Part shown: in pieces, positions 20,307 to 30,397 of the stretch
Numbering within the stretch: the first letter of the stretch is position 1
How the letters are laid out: each line of letters begins with the position of its first letter
Assembly: GCF_003602235.1 (NCBI RefSeq)
Contig: NZ_QZVS01000094.1
Location: 79,537 to 143,536, forward strand
Direction: 5' to 3'
Length of the DNA stretch: 64,000 nucleotides
DNA from: Cryobacterium melibiosiphilum
GTDB taxonomy: Bacteria > Actinomycetota > Actinomycetes > Actinomycetales > Microbacteriaceae
Made by a program: the position numbers and the translations under genes
Notes under the pieces: generated by a model
The model's input: the letters and a program-made list of their open reading frames with translations, nothing else
Databases searched by the model: none
Told to the model about the DNA's origin: nothing

Positions 20307-21227
20307 ATGACACCTGGCGGACTCAGTGACAGTCGTCCTTCCAAGAACGAGCGACGCGAAGTAGCCCGTGAAAAAGCAAAGCAGTTGCGTATTGACCAGA
20401 AGAAGAAGGACCGACGCAACCGGGTCTTGCTGCAGGGCGGCATCGGCGTCGTCGCCATCGCGATCGTCGTCATCGTCGCCGTCGTCATCATGGGCTCCAT
20501 CCGGCCCGCCGGCCCCGGACCGGCCAACATGGCCAGCGACGGCATCCTGATCGGTGAGGGCATGACCGCCGTGGAGACCGCGGCGCTGCAGCCCGAGGAC
20601 GATGCTCAGGCCTCCGAACCCGATGCCACCGGCACCGTGGCCAATATTCGGGTCTATGTCGACTATCTCTGCCCGTTCTGCGGGCTCTTCGAGGTCACCA
20701 ACGGCGAGCAGATCCAGGGCTGGGTCGAATCGGGCGCCGCGACCGTGGAGATTCACCCGATCGCGATCCTGACCAGCAAATCGGCTGGCAGCCAGTATTC
20801 CCTCCGGGCAGCGAATGCTGCCGCCTGCGTGGCGAACTACGCCCCGAACGACTTCTTCGCCTTCAACACCGCCCTGTTCGTCGACCAGCCCGAAGAGAAC
20901 ACGGCCGGTCGCAGCGACGACGAGCTGAAAGACGTCGTGGCGACATCCGGTGTCTCGACCAACGTAAGCGACATCGACACCTGCATCGACGACACCACGT
21001 ACAAAACCTGGGTGCAGGAAGCGACCGAGCGGGCACTCGAAGGCCCCATCGCCAACTCCGAACTCGAGAAGATCACCGGCACGCCGACCGTGCTCGTAGA
21101 CGGCAAGCAGTACGTGGGAGCCCTCGACGACCCGAACGAATTCAGCGCGTTCGTGCTGCAGGCCGTCGGCGAGAGCTACTCCACCTCGACGCCGACTCCG
21201 ACCCCGGAGGCCGTTCCGGCCGGTTAG
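20307..21227 (+). CDS. membrane-anchored DsbA-family thiol-disulfide oxidoreductase
   Basis: 306 residues. A strongly charged cytoplasmic N-terminus (1-40, Lys/Arg-rich), one membrane helix (41-63), then an extracytoplasmic thioredoxin fold with CPFC (C122, C125) inside the usual helical insertion. A cis-Pro loop TGTPTVLVDG follows later. This is the DsbA/MdbA-like architecture used by Gram-positive actinobacteria to form disulfides in secreted proteins. A Thr/Pro tail (~292-306) ends the protein. It is followed directly by tRNA-Thr. Confidence 0.9.
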   Translation: MTPGGLSDSRPSKNERREVAREKAKQLRIDQKKKDRRNRVLLQGGIGVVAIAIVVIVAVVIMGSIRPAGPGPANMASDGILIGEGMTAVETAALQPEDDAQASEPDATGTVANIRVYVDYLCPFCGLFEVTNGEQIQGWVESGAATVEIHPIAILTSKSAGSQYSLRAANAAACVANYAPNDFFAFNTALFVDQPEENTAGRSDDELKDVVATSGVSTNVSDIDTCIDDTTYKTWVQEATERALEGPIANSELEKITGTPTVLVDGKQYVGALDDPNEFSAFVLQAVGESYSTSTPTPTPEAVPAG

Positions 21228-21254
21228 GATGGATGCTTGAGGCTTACGCCTCAT

Positions 21255-21330
21255 GCCGGCCTGGCGCAATTGGTAGCGCACCACTCTTGTAAAGTGGGGG
21301 TTACGGGTTCAAGTCCCGTGGCCGGCCCCA
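21255..21330 (+). tRNA. tRNA-Thr (anticodon TGT)
   Basis: A complete cloverleaf of 76 nt including an encoded CCA. Acceptor GCCGGCC pairs with GGCCGGC, D-stem GCGC, anticodon stem CCACT/AGTGG with loop CTTGTAA (anticodon TGT), and T-arm ACGGG-TTCAAGT-CCCGT. It reads ACA. Confidence 0.97.
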
Positions 21331-21366
21331 AAACCCCCTACTCCCGATCGGGATGCAGGGGGTTTT
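21330..21366 (+). terminator. rho-independent terminator after tRNA-Thr
   Basis: AAAACCCCCT and AGGGGGTTTT flank a loop that itself contains a CCCGATCGGG dyad. The TTTT tail makes this a convincing terminator. Confidence 0.88.
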
Positions 21367-21430
21367 CGCGTTGCCGGAGCCGTGGTTCTCAGCTGAGTGT
21401 GCTCAGCTGAGTGTGTTCAGTCGCGCGTAT

Positions 21431-21982
21431 TCAGTCGAGTGCGCTGAGGTGGTCGTTCGGATCGATGGGCAGCCGCACGCCGGGCTTGCAGCCCGGGGGA
21501 ATGCCACCCACGTAGAGCCAGCCGAGCAGCTCCTCGCTGTTCCTGAGGCCGTGCAGCTCGCGCACCGGCCGGGAACGGGTGTGACTGCCGGTGCGCCACA
21601 TGACGCCCCACCCGGCATCCGTGAGCAACAGGCTCAACAGGTGGCCGACGCCCGCTGCGGCCGCGTCCTGCTCCCAGACTTCGACCTTGTCGCTCGGCAC
21701 GCGCCGTGCGACGATCGCGAGCAGCAGGGGCGCGCGCAGAGGTTTTCCCGCGAGCTTGGCGGCATCCGGCCCGCCGAGGCCACTCGCCTCGACGAACGCG
21801 GCGCCCAGGAGGTCCCGGGTGTTGCCGCGCAACTCGATCACGCGCCACGGCCGCAGGGCGCCGTGGTCGGCGACCCGCGCCGCGGCGCCCACCAGCGGCA
21901 TCAGTTCGGCGCGGGTGGGGGCATCCGTCGTCACCTTGGAGTGCGACCGGCGCCCCTGCACCGCGTCGAACGTTGCCGTCAC
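21431..21982 (-). CDS. nitroreductase-family flavoprotein
   Basis: 183 residues with the compact nitroreductase fold. The N-terminal RRSHSK motif (FMN phosphate binding), AGVGHLLSLLLTDAGWGVMWRTG in the core and GWLYVGGIP near the end are typical of FMN-dependent NAD(P)H nitroreductases. Substrate unknown. The start overlaps the msrB stop by 4 bp (ATGA), so the two form a redox-repair operon. Short direct repeats of CAGCTGAGTGTG occur just past its stop (21391-21415). Confidence 0.85.
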   Translation of the reverse strand: MTATFDAVQGRRSHSKVTTDAPTRAELMPLVGAAARVADHGALRPWRVIELRGNTRDLLGAAFVEASGLGGPDAAKLAGKPLRAPLLLAIVARRVPSDKVEVWEQDAAAAGVGHLLSLLLTDAGWGVMWRTGSHTRSRPVRELHGLRNSEELLGWLYVGGIPPGCKPGVRLPIDPNDHLSALD

Positions 21983-22380
21983 TCGACGGGCTTGAAGTTG
22001 AGCGAAATCGAGTTCATGCAGTACCGGTCACCGGTCGGCGTGCCGAAGCCGTCGTCGAAGACGTGGCCGAGGTGCGAGCCGCAGTTGGCGCAGCGCACCT
22101 CGGTGCGCACGGTGCCGAGCGAACGGTCTTCGATCAGCTCGACGGCTTCGGGGCGAACCGATTCGTAAAAGCTCGGCCAGCCGCAGTTGGAGTCGAATTT
22201 CGTGCCGCTCTTGAAGAGCTCGGCGTTGCACGCGCCGCAGGTGTAGACCCCGGCGCGGCTCTCATCGAGCAGCTCGCCGGTCCAGGCGCGTTCCGTCGCG
22301 GCATTGCGGAGCACCGCGAATTTTTCGGCGCCGAGCTCTTCGCGCCACTCGCTGTCGGATTTTTCGATCTTGTAGTCCAT
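21979..22380 (-). CDS. msrB: peptide-methionine (R)-S-oxide reductase
   Basis: 133 residues from the ATG at 22380, preceded by GAAGGGA. It reduces methionine-R-sulfoxide. Zinc ligands C48, C51, C97 and C100, catalytic C121 in RYCMNSISLNF, and a resolving cysteine at C66 are all in place, and length is typical for a stand-alone MsrB. It is coupled to the nitroreductase. Longer in-frame extensions upstream lack start signals and family similarity. Confidence 0.95.
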   Translation of the reverse strand: MDYKIEKSDSEWREELGAEKFAVLRNAATERAWTGELLDESRAGVYTCGACNAELFKSGTKFDSNCGWPSFYESVRPEAVELIEDRSLGTVRTEVRCANCGSHLGHVFDDGFGTPTGDRYCMNSISLNFKPVE

Positions 22381-22572
22381 GGGGGTCCCTTCGTTACCGG
22401 CGCGCAACGGCCGGTTCAATCGTCTCTCCAGCCTAAACTCGCGCGGGCTCCCGTACATTCCGTACCCCACGAATGGGAGCGCAATTCTTGAGGCCCGGTC
22501 GCGGCCCTGCGGTGCGGCGGGGCGAACATCCAGCCGGGCACAAATAGGATGACGGGGCAGCATTGAGTATTC

Positions 22573-22947
22573 ATGATCAGCGAACAGGGGATTCTGGTGG
22601 CGAACGCACGCGAACCGCACGCCGCCGAGTCTGCCGTGCGAGAGGCACCAGTCGCCACGGCGTCGGCGACGATCGGCCGGGCCGAGGCCCGCGCGTCCGC
22701 CGAACTCTCCGAGCGCGACGTGTCGATTCTCGCCTTCGAACGGCAGTGGTGGCGCCACGCCGGCGCCAAGGAGCAGGGGATCCGAGCCGAATTCGGTCTC
22801 TCCGCCGCCCGTTATTACCAGGTTCTCGGCGCCCTGCTGGATTCGCCGCAGGCTCTCGCGCACGACCCAATGCTCGTGAAGCGGCTGCAGCGGATGCGCG
22901 AAGTCCGCGCCGAGGCGCGGGCGCGTCGTTCGCTTCCCGTCTCCTGA
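22573..22947 (+). CDS. DUF3263 protein
   Basis: 124 residues. Residues ~45-110 match the DUF3263 signature: LSERDVSILAFERQWW, AKEQGIRAEFGLSAARYYQVL and DPMLVKRLQRMR. This is a short helix-turn-helix-like domain found almost only in actinobacteria, probably DNA-binding, function unknown. The first ~40 residues are Ala/Glu-rich and variable. A TAGGAT -10-like hexamer (22545-22550) lies upstream. It precedes a LytR_C gene, a pairing conserved across actinobacteria. Confidence 0.85.
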   Translation: MISEQGILVANAREPHAAESAVREAPVATASATIGRAEARASAELSERDVSILAFERQWWRHAGAKEQGIRAEFGLSAARYYQVLGALLDSPQALAHDPMLVKRLQRMREVRAEARARRSLPVS

Positions 22948-23013
22948 CCGTGCCATTCGCTGGCCCGCCGAATTCCTGAACCGATACCGACCGAGGACCA
23001 CACCACACACACC

Positions 23014-23571
23014 ATGGCGCGCACCTATCCCCACGACCGATTCGACGATCTTCCCCACGGCAAACGGGTCGGCGCACACCGTGCCCCGGCCAAGAAGGGC
23101 CGTGGATGGGTTCCGTTCTGGTGGGCGCTCGGGACGACTCTGCTGCTCATTGGAATCGGAATCGTCGTTCTGGTCACTCTGACGAATCGGTTGAGCTTCA
23201 CCATTCCCGGGCTGCCGACGGATGCGGCCACGACGACCCCGACCGCGGAAGCCGTGCCGACCGCGGCACCGACGGTCGACCCGACGCTCAGCGTGACCGT
23301 GCTGAACGGCACCCCGGACACCGAGCTAGCGGCATCCGTCACGGAGATCCTCACTGGCGCGGGCTGGGACGTGGGTTCCACGCAGGAATCCGACGCCGAC
23401 GGCGTGGAGAGCACCTTCGTGTACTATTCCGACGCCGCCCTCGAGGGTGCGGCTCGCGGAGTCGCCGCGTCGCTGCCCGCCTCCGAGGTCATCCTCTCCG
23501 ATGATTTCGCAGAAACCGGCGCATCAATCACCGTGGTCGTCGGCAACGACTACCTGGTGGCGCAAGGCTAA
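23014..23571 (+). CDS. LytR C-terminal-domain membrane protein
   Basis: 185 residues. A basic cytoplasmic tail (1-33), one membrane helix (~35-58), a Thr/Ala/Pro spacer, then a LytR_C domain (~90-183, starting SVTVLNGTPDTELA). LytR_C is found beside or fused to LytR-CpsA-Psr enzymes that ligate wall polymers, but the catalytic LCP domain is absent here. It is an extracytoplasmic protein of unknown function. It sits 66 nt after the DUF3263 gene, probably in the same operon. Confidence 0.85.
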   Translation: MARTYPHDRFDDLPHGKRVGAHRAPAKKGRGWVPFWWALGTTLLLIGIGIVVLVTLTNRLSFTIPGLPTDAATTTPTAEAVPTAAPTVDPTLSVTVLNGTPDTELAASVTEILTGAGWDVGSTQESDADGVESTFVYYSDAALEGAARGVAASLPASEVILSDDFAETGASITVVVGNDYLVAQG

Positions 23572-23759
23572 CAAAACTGGGGGTGTCAAGCCCCTTTTCT
23601 TTGGCAACAGCTTCGCTAACATCTGGAATTGGTCGTACATTTCGGTCGTTCGCGATACCTGCCCGGTACCGTTTCTGATCGAAAGCATCGCAGTCACTGC
23701 GGCAGGCCCGGGACAGCCAATGGGCGGTTGCCGAAGATATTTAGCAATAGGAGCATCAG

Positions 23760-23963
23760 ATGGCGAACGGAACCGTGAAATGGTTCAACGCTGAAAAAGG
23801 TTTCGGCTTCATCACCGTTGATGGAGGAGGACAGGACGTTTTCGTTCACTACTCCGCCATCGACATGAGTGGATACAAGGTTCTCGAAGAAGGCCAGCAG
23901 GTTGTCTTCGAGGTCGGCGCGGGGGCCAAGGGTCCCCAGGCCGAATCGGTCCGTCCGGCCTGA
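23760..23963 (+). CDS. cspA: cold-shock protein CspA family
   Basis: A 67-residue single cold-shock domain with RNP1 KGFGFITV and RNP2 VFVHYSAI. It acts as an RNA chaperone. The 188-bp upstream gap holds no other gene. If transcription starts near the previous gene's end, it provides a long 5' leader of the kind that controls csp translation; I see no definite promoter in it. Confidence 0.95.
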   Translation: MANGTVKWFNAEKGFGFITVDGGGQDVFVHYSAIDMSGYKVLEEGQQVVFEVGAGAKGPQAESVRPA

Positions 23964-24029
23964 CAGTAGAGAATTACGCACCGATGCGGCACTGACGGTA
24001 ATGCATCGCTGTTTGGGGCACGCCCCCGA

Positions 24030-24061
24030 CTAACGCCGCCCGCACCCGCGGGCGGCGTTAG
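24030..24061. terminator. strong hairpin overlapping the DUF3048 promoter
   Basis: CTAACGCCGCCCGC and its complement GCGGGCGGCGTTAG enclose a short loop. No U-tract follows. Its right arm carries part of the TAGGGT -10 element of the next gene, so terminator and promoter overlap. Confidence 0.6.
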
Positions 24062-24070
24062 GGTGTGGGG

Positions 24071-25144
24071 GTGAAGAATTTCCTGACCTCTCGCCGCCCC
24101 GCCCGCCCGCGTCGTCGCACTGCGGCGTGGATCGTGGCCGCGGTGGTGCCAGCGGTGCTTCTGAGCGGATGCACCGGCGCAGATCCGGTGCCGACCGGTT
24201 CGCCGACGAGTTCCTCGTCGACCTGGGAATCCACCTACGTGGCCCCGGCAGCCACCAAGCTGTCCGCCCTGCGCGGGGTGACCGTGCCGGCGGACAGCCT
24301 CATGAATCCGGCGTTGTCAGCGAAGATCGACAACCACGAGGCGGCGCGGCCCCAGATCGGCCTGGAGCGCGCCGACATCGTCTTTGAAGAGCTGGTCGAG
24401 GGTGGTCTGACCCGGTACCTCGGCGTCTGGCAGTCCGACATTCCGGACACGCTCGGTCCGGTGCGGTCGATCCGGCCGATGGATCCTGACATCATGACCC
24501 CGTTCGGCGGGATCGCAGCCTATTCCGGCGGCCAGCAGCAGTTCCTCGACATGATGCAGGCCACCCCGCTCCTCAGCGTGATCTTCGACTATGACACGAC
24601 CGGCCTGTTCTCCCGCAGTAGCGACAGGTCGGCGCCGCACAACGTGATCCTGCAGTCGGCTCGGGTCATATCGGAACACTCCGACCTCGCACCGCCCGCG
24701 CAACAGTTCGCCTACGCGCCGACCGTTGCGGCGTCATCCGCCGTCATCGATGGCACGCCGATCAGCGCTATCAACGCCAGATTCTCCAATTCGCGCTTTC
24801 CCAGCTGGGCGTGGAACGCGGAGGCCCAGAGCTACCTCCGTTCCCAGGAAGGGTCGGCCGATTTCGACAGCAACGGCACCCAGTTGCGCTCCACCAACGT
24901 CGTGGTGATGCGCGTGGACATTGACGACACCTTCGGTGCGGTGCCCAAGACCACCATGGTCGGGTCGGGGGATGCCTCGGTTTCAACGGGGGGCAAGGCG
25001 ATTCACGCGACCTGGAGCAAAGCCTCGCAGGCCGACTCGGTTCGTCTGATCGACGACAAGGGGGTCACGATTCGCCTTGCCCCGGGCAACACCTGGATCG
25101 AGCTCGTTCCGAACGGACGCGGTTCATTCGAACTCGTTCCCTGA
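24071..25144 (+). CDS. DUF3048 (YerB-like) lipoprotein
   Basis: About 357 residues. A basic Arg-rich n-region and hydrophobic core end in the lipobox LLSGC. A DUF3048 domain follows, with AKIDNHEAARPQIGLERADIV and LGPVRSIRPMD motifs. It is an extracellular lipoprotein of unknown function. The GTG at 24071 is preferred over 24065 because TAGGGT (24059-24064) ends 6 nt before it (leaderless). It precedes the groEL regulatory region. Confidence 0.88.
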   Translation: MKNFLTSRRPARPRRRTAAWIVAAVVPAVLLSGCTGADPVPTGSPTSSSSTWESTYVAPAATKLSALRGVTVPADSLMNPALSAKIDNHEAARPQIGLERADIVFEELVEGGLTRYLGVWQSDIPDTLGPVRSIRPMDPDIMTPFGGIAAYSGGQQQFLDMMQATPLLSVIFDYDTTGLFSRSSDRSAPHNVILQSARVISEHSDLAPPAQQFAYAPTVAASSAVIDGTPISAINARFSNSRFPSWAWNAEAQSYLRSQEGSADFDSNGTQLRSTNVVVMRVDIDDTFGAVPKTTMVGSGDASVSTGGKAIHATWSKASQADSVRLIDDKGVTIRLAPGNTWIELVPNGRGSFELVP

Positions 25145-25170
25145 ACACCCCCGAGTCCCTCCCCGTTCAC

Positions 25171-26902
<1,732 letters not shown>

Positions 26903-26931
26903 TCCGCCAGTAATACCAGCAGTACCCGCAC

Positions 26932-26973
26932 GAAAAAAAGTGGGCGTCTCCTTCGGGAGACGCCCACTTTTGT
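26932..26973 (+). terminator. rho-independent terminator after groEL
   Basis: AGTGGGCGTCTCC and its complement flank a TTCG tetraloop. An A7 run is on the left and a TTTT run on the right. Confidence 0.93.
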
Positions 26974-27003
26974 GTGCCCGTGCCGGCCCGTGACCCCAAC
27001 CGG

Positions 27004-27225
27004 CCGCGAGAGCGGACGAATCGTTGGTTGGCCCCGCTGAGACCGACGATTCACCCGCTTTCGCGGCAGCGAGTGTGTGTGGGAGCGGGTAAGCGCGCCC
27101 GGTCTCGGTGGCGGCTACGGTAACCGGCGTAGCGGCTGCCCGTATCGGGCGCGCTCGTGGTTGTGGGCCGGGACATCCGCCGCCGCTCTCGCGGAAACGG
27201 ATGCCCGTGTTTCCCCGCTCTCGCG
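27004..27225. repeat. intergenic repeat island D (CGCGAGAGCGG word)
   Basis: The 336-bp gap between groEL and the convergent GMC gene contains a 24-bp inverted repeat (27004-27027 against 27043-27066, 20/24 match). Its arm begins CCGCGAGAGCGG. Two more copies of CCGCTCTCGCG, the reverse of the same word, occur at 27183-27193 and 27215-27225. A nested GCGCGCCCG / CGGGCGCGC dyad lies between them. No gene was found in the gap. Confidence 0.8.
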
Positions 27226-27238
27226 AGGGTGGGACGGT

Positions 27239-28843
27239 TTATGCGGTGGTGAGGGCGGCGGTGCGGGTGGCTTTGACGAGCTGGGCGCAGCGTTCGCCGA
27301 TCATCATGGTGGTGATGTTGGGGTTGACGGTGACGAGTTCGGGCATGATGGAGGCGTCGGCGACGCGGAGGCCGGTGACGCCCTTGACACGCAGCTCGGG
27401 GTCGAGCGGCGATCCAAGGTCGTCGATCGCGCCCATGCGCACGGTGCCGGCGGGGTGGTAGACGGTGTTGTGGGTTTTCTCGATGTAGTCGGTGATCTCG
27501 GCATCCGTCTGCACGCCATCGCCCGGGTAGAGTTCAACGCCGGCCCACTCGGCCATCGCGGGCTGCGCCACGATTTCGCGGGCTTTGCGGATGCCGGCGA
27601 TCATCACCCGCATGTCGTGCGGATCGGTGAAGTACTGCGGGTCGACCATGGGCTTGTCGCGGTAGTCGCTTGAGCGCAGCTTCACCGTGCCGCGGGAGCG
27701 GGCGTGGGTGACGTTCGGAGTGAGGCAGAAGCCGTTCTCTGTGGTCGGGTAACCCTGGCGCATGGTGTGCATGTCGAAGGGCACCGAGCCGTAGTGGAAC
27801 ATGAGGTCGGGGCGGTCGAGGCCGTCTTCGGTGGTCGTGAAGATGCCGGCTTCCCACCACTGGGTGGAGGTGTCGGTCATCGGCTGCTTGGCTTCCCACT
27901 GGATGACGCCTTCGGGGTGGTCCTGCAGGTTCTCGCCGACACCGGGGGAGTCCACGAGTACCTCGATGCCGTACTGCTCGAGCTGCGCGGCCGGCCCGAC
28001 GCCGGAGAGCATCAGCAGCTTGGGGCTGTCGATGGCGCCGGCGGAGAGGATGACCTCGGCGGTGGCGGTGAGGCGGTGGGTCTTGCCGAAGCTGGCGTCG
28101 ACGACGTCGACGCCGATGCAACGCTTGTCGGTGTCGAAGACCAGCTTGCGGGCACGCATGTCGGTGAGCAACGTGAAATTGTCGCGTTCCATGATCGGGT
28201 GAATGTAAGACACCGAGGAGGATGCCCGGGTGCCGTCGGCCTGCCGGTTGATCTGGAAGAAGTTGGCGCCGTTGACCACGGTGGTGCCGGAGTTGAAGGT
28301 GGTCCGGGGAATGCCGGCCTGCTCGCAGGCGTCGAGCAGGGCGATGCCGCAGGGGTCGTTGGCGGGCACGTCCATCAGGTGCACGGGGCCGTCCTGGCCG
28401 TGGTGGGGCGCCTGGTTCTCGTTGGTCTCCAGCTTCTGGAACAGCGGGAAGGTATTCGCTGCCTCCCAGCCGGTGGCGCCGTGCTTGCCGGCCCAGTCGT
28501 CCATGTCTTCCGCGGGTGCCCAGAAGGCGATGCAGGAGTTATGGCTGGAGCATCCGCCCATCACCTTGGCGCGGGCGTGGCGCATGAAGGAGTTGCCGTG
28601 TTCCTGCGGTTCGATCGGGTAGTCCCAGTCGTAGCCACTTTCGAGCAGCTCCATCCAGCGGTCGAGCTTGAGGATCGCGTCGACGCCGCGGTCGTCGGGG
28701 CCGGCCTCGATGAGGGCGACCTCGACGGTGGGGTCTTCGCTGAGCCGGGCCGCGACGGCCGCTCCGGCGGAGCCGCCGCCGACAACGATGTAGTCGAATT
28801 CGGTGGTGTTGAGCTCGGTGTTGGTCATCTGTGCGTTACTCAT
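27239..28843 (-). CDS. betA: GMC-family choline dehydrogenase/oxidase
   Basis: 534 residues, GMC fold. The dinucleotide-binding VVGGGSAGAAVA (~20-31) holds FAD. The GMC signature around GGCSSHNSCIAFWAP follows, and the C-terminal active-site region has HNTVYHPAGTVRMG and VNPNITTMMIGERCA. It oxidises choline to betaine aldehyde. The assignment among GMC alcohol oxidases rests on the operon: the aldehyde dehydrogenase ends 39 bp upstream and a BCCT transporter precedes that. The order is betT-betB-betA. Confidence 0.88.
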   Translation of the reverse strand: MSNAQMTNTELNTTEFDYIVVGGGSAGAAVAARLSEDPTVEVALIEAGPDDRGVDAILKLDRWMELLESGYDWDYPIEPQEHGNSFMRHARAKVMGGCSSHNSCIAFWAPAEDMDDWAGKHGATGWEAANTFPLFQKLETNENQAPHHGQDGPVHLMDVPANDPCGIALLDACEQAGIPRTTFNSGTTVVNGANFFQINRQADGTRASSSVSYIHPIMERDNFTLLTDMRARKLVFDTDKRCIGVDVVDASFGKTHRLTATAEVILSAGAIDSPKLLMLSGVGPAAQLEQYGIEVLVDSPGVGENLQDHPEGVIQWEAKQPMTDTSTQWWEAGIFTTTEDGLDRPDLMFHYGSVPFDMHTMRQGYPTTENGFCLTPNVTHARSRGTVKLRSSDYRDKPMVDPQYFTDPHDMRVMIAGIRKAREIVAQPAMAEWAGVELYPGDGVQTDAEITDYIEKTHNTVYHPAGTVRMGAIDDLGSPLDPELRVKGVTGLRVADASIMPELVTVNPNITTMMIGERCAQLVKATRTAALTTA

Positions 28844-28882
28844 GTGGTTCCGTTCTCCTTGCAGGTGCGCTTGCAGGTGCGG

Positions 28883-30397
28883 TCAGCGTGCCGCGAACCA
28901 GCCGGTGACCGACGGGTTGATGTTCTGGTAGATATGCTTGGCCTCCTGGTACTCGGAGAGGCCGCTCGGGCCGAGCTCGCGGCCGACGCCGGACTGTCCG
29001 TAGCCGCCCCATTCCGCCTGCGGCAGGTAAGGGTGGAAATCGTTGATCCAGACCGTGCCGTGGCGCAGGCGCTTGGCGATGCGCTGGGCGCGGCCGGCGT
29101 TCTCCGTCCAGACGGCTCCGGCCAGGCCGTAGACGGTGTCGTTGGCGATCGCGACGGCTTCGTCCTCGGTGGTGAAGGTCTCGATGGTCACGACCGGGCC
29201 GAAGGCTTCGTCGATCACGACGGACATACCGCGGGTGACCTGGTCGAGGATGGTGGGCGTGTAATAGAAGCCCTGCGCGAGGTCGCCCTCACCCCAGGTG
29301 CCGCCCGAGCGCAAACGCGCGCCTTCGGCCAGGCCCTTTTCCACGTAGGCGGTGACCTTGTCGCGGTGGGCGGCGCTGATCAGTGGTCCGGTCTCCGCAT
29401 CAGGGTCGAACGGACCGCCGAGGCGGATCTGGTTGGCGCGGCGCACGAGCTCGTCCACGAAGCGTTCGGCGATGGATTCCTCGATGACCAGACGGGCGCC
29501 GGCCGAGCAGACCTGGCCGGAGTGCACAAAAGCGCCGTTGAGGGCGTTGTCGACCGCGGCGTCGAAATCGGCGTCGGCGAAGATCACGTTGGGGTTCTTG
29601 CCGCCGAGTTCGAGGGCGACCTTTTTCACGGTACCGGCGGCTGCGGCGGCGATCTTCTTGCCGGTTTCCAGGCCCCCGGTGAACGAGACGAGGTCGACGT
29701 CGGGGTGGCTGGACAGCGGGGCGCCGGCTACCGCTCCGGCTCCGAGCACGAGGTTCGCGACGCCGCGTGGCAACCCGAGGTCGTCGAGCAGTTCCATCAT
29801 CAGGATGCTGGTGTGCGGGGTGAGCTCGCTCGGCTTCAGGATGAAGCTGTTGCCCGCGGCGAGGGCCGGGGCGATCTTCCAGGCCGCCTGCAGCAGTGGA
29901 TAGTTCCACGGCGCGATGAGCCCGCAGACGCCGACGGGTTCGTAGACGATACGGCTGACGACATTCTCGTCGCCGGCGTCCACGATGCGGCCGGCGTCCT
30001 GCCCGGCGAGCTTGCCGAAGTAAGTGAAACAGTTCGCGATGTCGTCCATGTCGATTTCGCTTTCGACGAGGCGCTTGCCGGTGTCAAGGGTCTCGGCGCG
30101 GGCGAACTGGGCGCGGCGCACGCGCAACTCGGCGGCCACGCGCAGCAGGAAGTCGCCGCGGGCCGGGGCGGGCGTGTTCGCCCAGACCCCGCCATCGAAG
30201 GCGACGCGGGCCGCATTGATGGCGGCTTCGGCATCCGCTGTCGTCGCTTCGGATACGCTGCCCACGAACTCACCGTTGGCGGGGCAGCGGATGGTGCGGG
30301 TCGCGTTGTCGGCGGACGGTACCCAGGCCCCGTCAATAAACAGGGTGGCCGTGACGGCGCCGGTGCGGGCGGTCGGAGTGGTTGTCGTGTCGGTCAT
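28883..30397 (-). CDS. betB: betaine-aldehyde dehydrogenase family protein
   Basis: 504 residues of the NAD(P)-dependent aldehyde dehydrogenase superfamily: APWNYP with N164, ELGGKNPN with catalytic E263, and GQVCSAG with catalytic C297. In this operon it should oxidise betaine aldehyde to glycine betaine, an osmoprotectant. The ATG overlaps the transporter stop by 4 bp, so uptake and oxidation are translationally coupled. Another aldehyde substrate is possible on sequence alone. Confidence 0.9.
   Translation of the reverse strand: MTDTTTTPTARTGAVTATLFIDGAWVPSADNATRTIRCPANGEFVGSVSEATTADAEAAINAARVAFDGGVWANTPAPARGDFLLRVAAELRVRRAQFARAETLDTGKRLVESEIDMDDIANCFTYFGKLAGQDAGRIVDAGDENVVSRIVYEPVGVCGLIAPWNYPLLQAAWKIAPALAAGNSFILKPSELTPHTSILMMELLDDLGLPRGVANLVLGAGAVAGAPLSSHPDVDLVSFTGGLETGKKIAAAAAGTVKKVALELGGKNPNVIFADADFDAAVDNALNGAFVHSGQVCSAGARLVIEESIAERFVDELVRRANQIRLGGPFDPDAETGPLISAAHRDKVTAYVEKGLAEGARLRSGGTWGEGDLAQGFYYTPTILDQVTRGMSVVIDEAFGPVVTIETFTTEDEAVAIANDTVYGLAGAVWTENAGRAQRIAKRLRHGTVWINDFHPYLPQAEWGGYGQSGVGRELGPSGLSEYQEAKHIYQNINPSVTGWFAAR

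Noticed and set aside
21391..21430. CAGCTGAGTGTG repeats after the nitroreductase as a mobile element end
   Set aside because: Only two short copies with no flanking duplication or transposase.
22381..23079. MsrB with a long N-terminal extension read through from upstream
   Set aside because: The in-frame extension runs antisense to the DUF3263 gene, lacks a start signal at its end, and the family starts at MDYKIEKSD.
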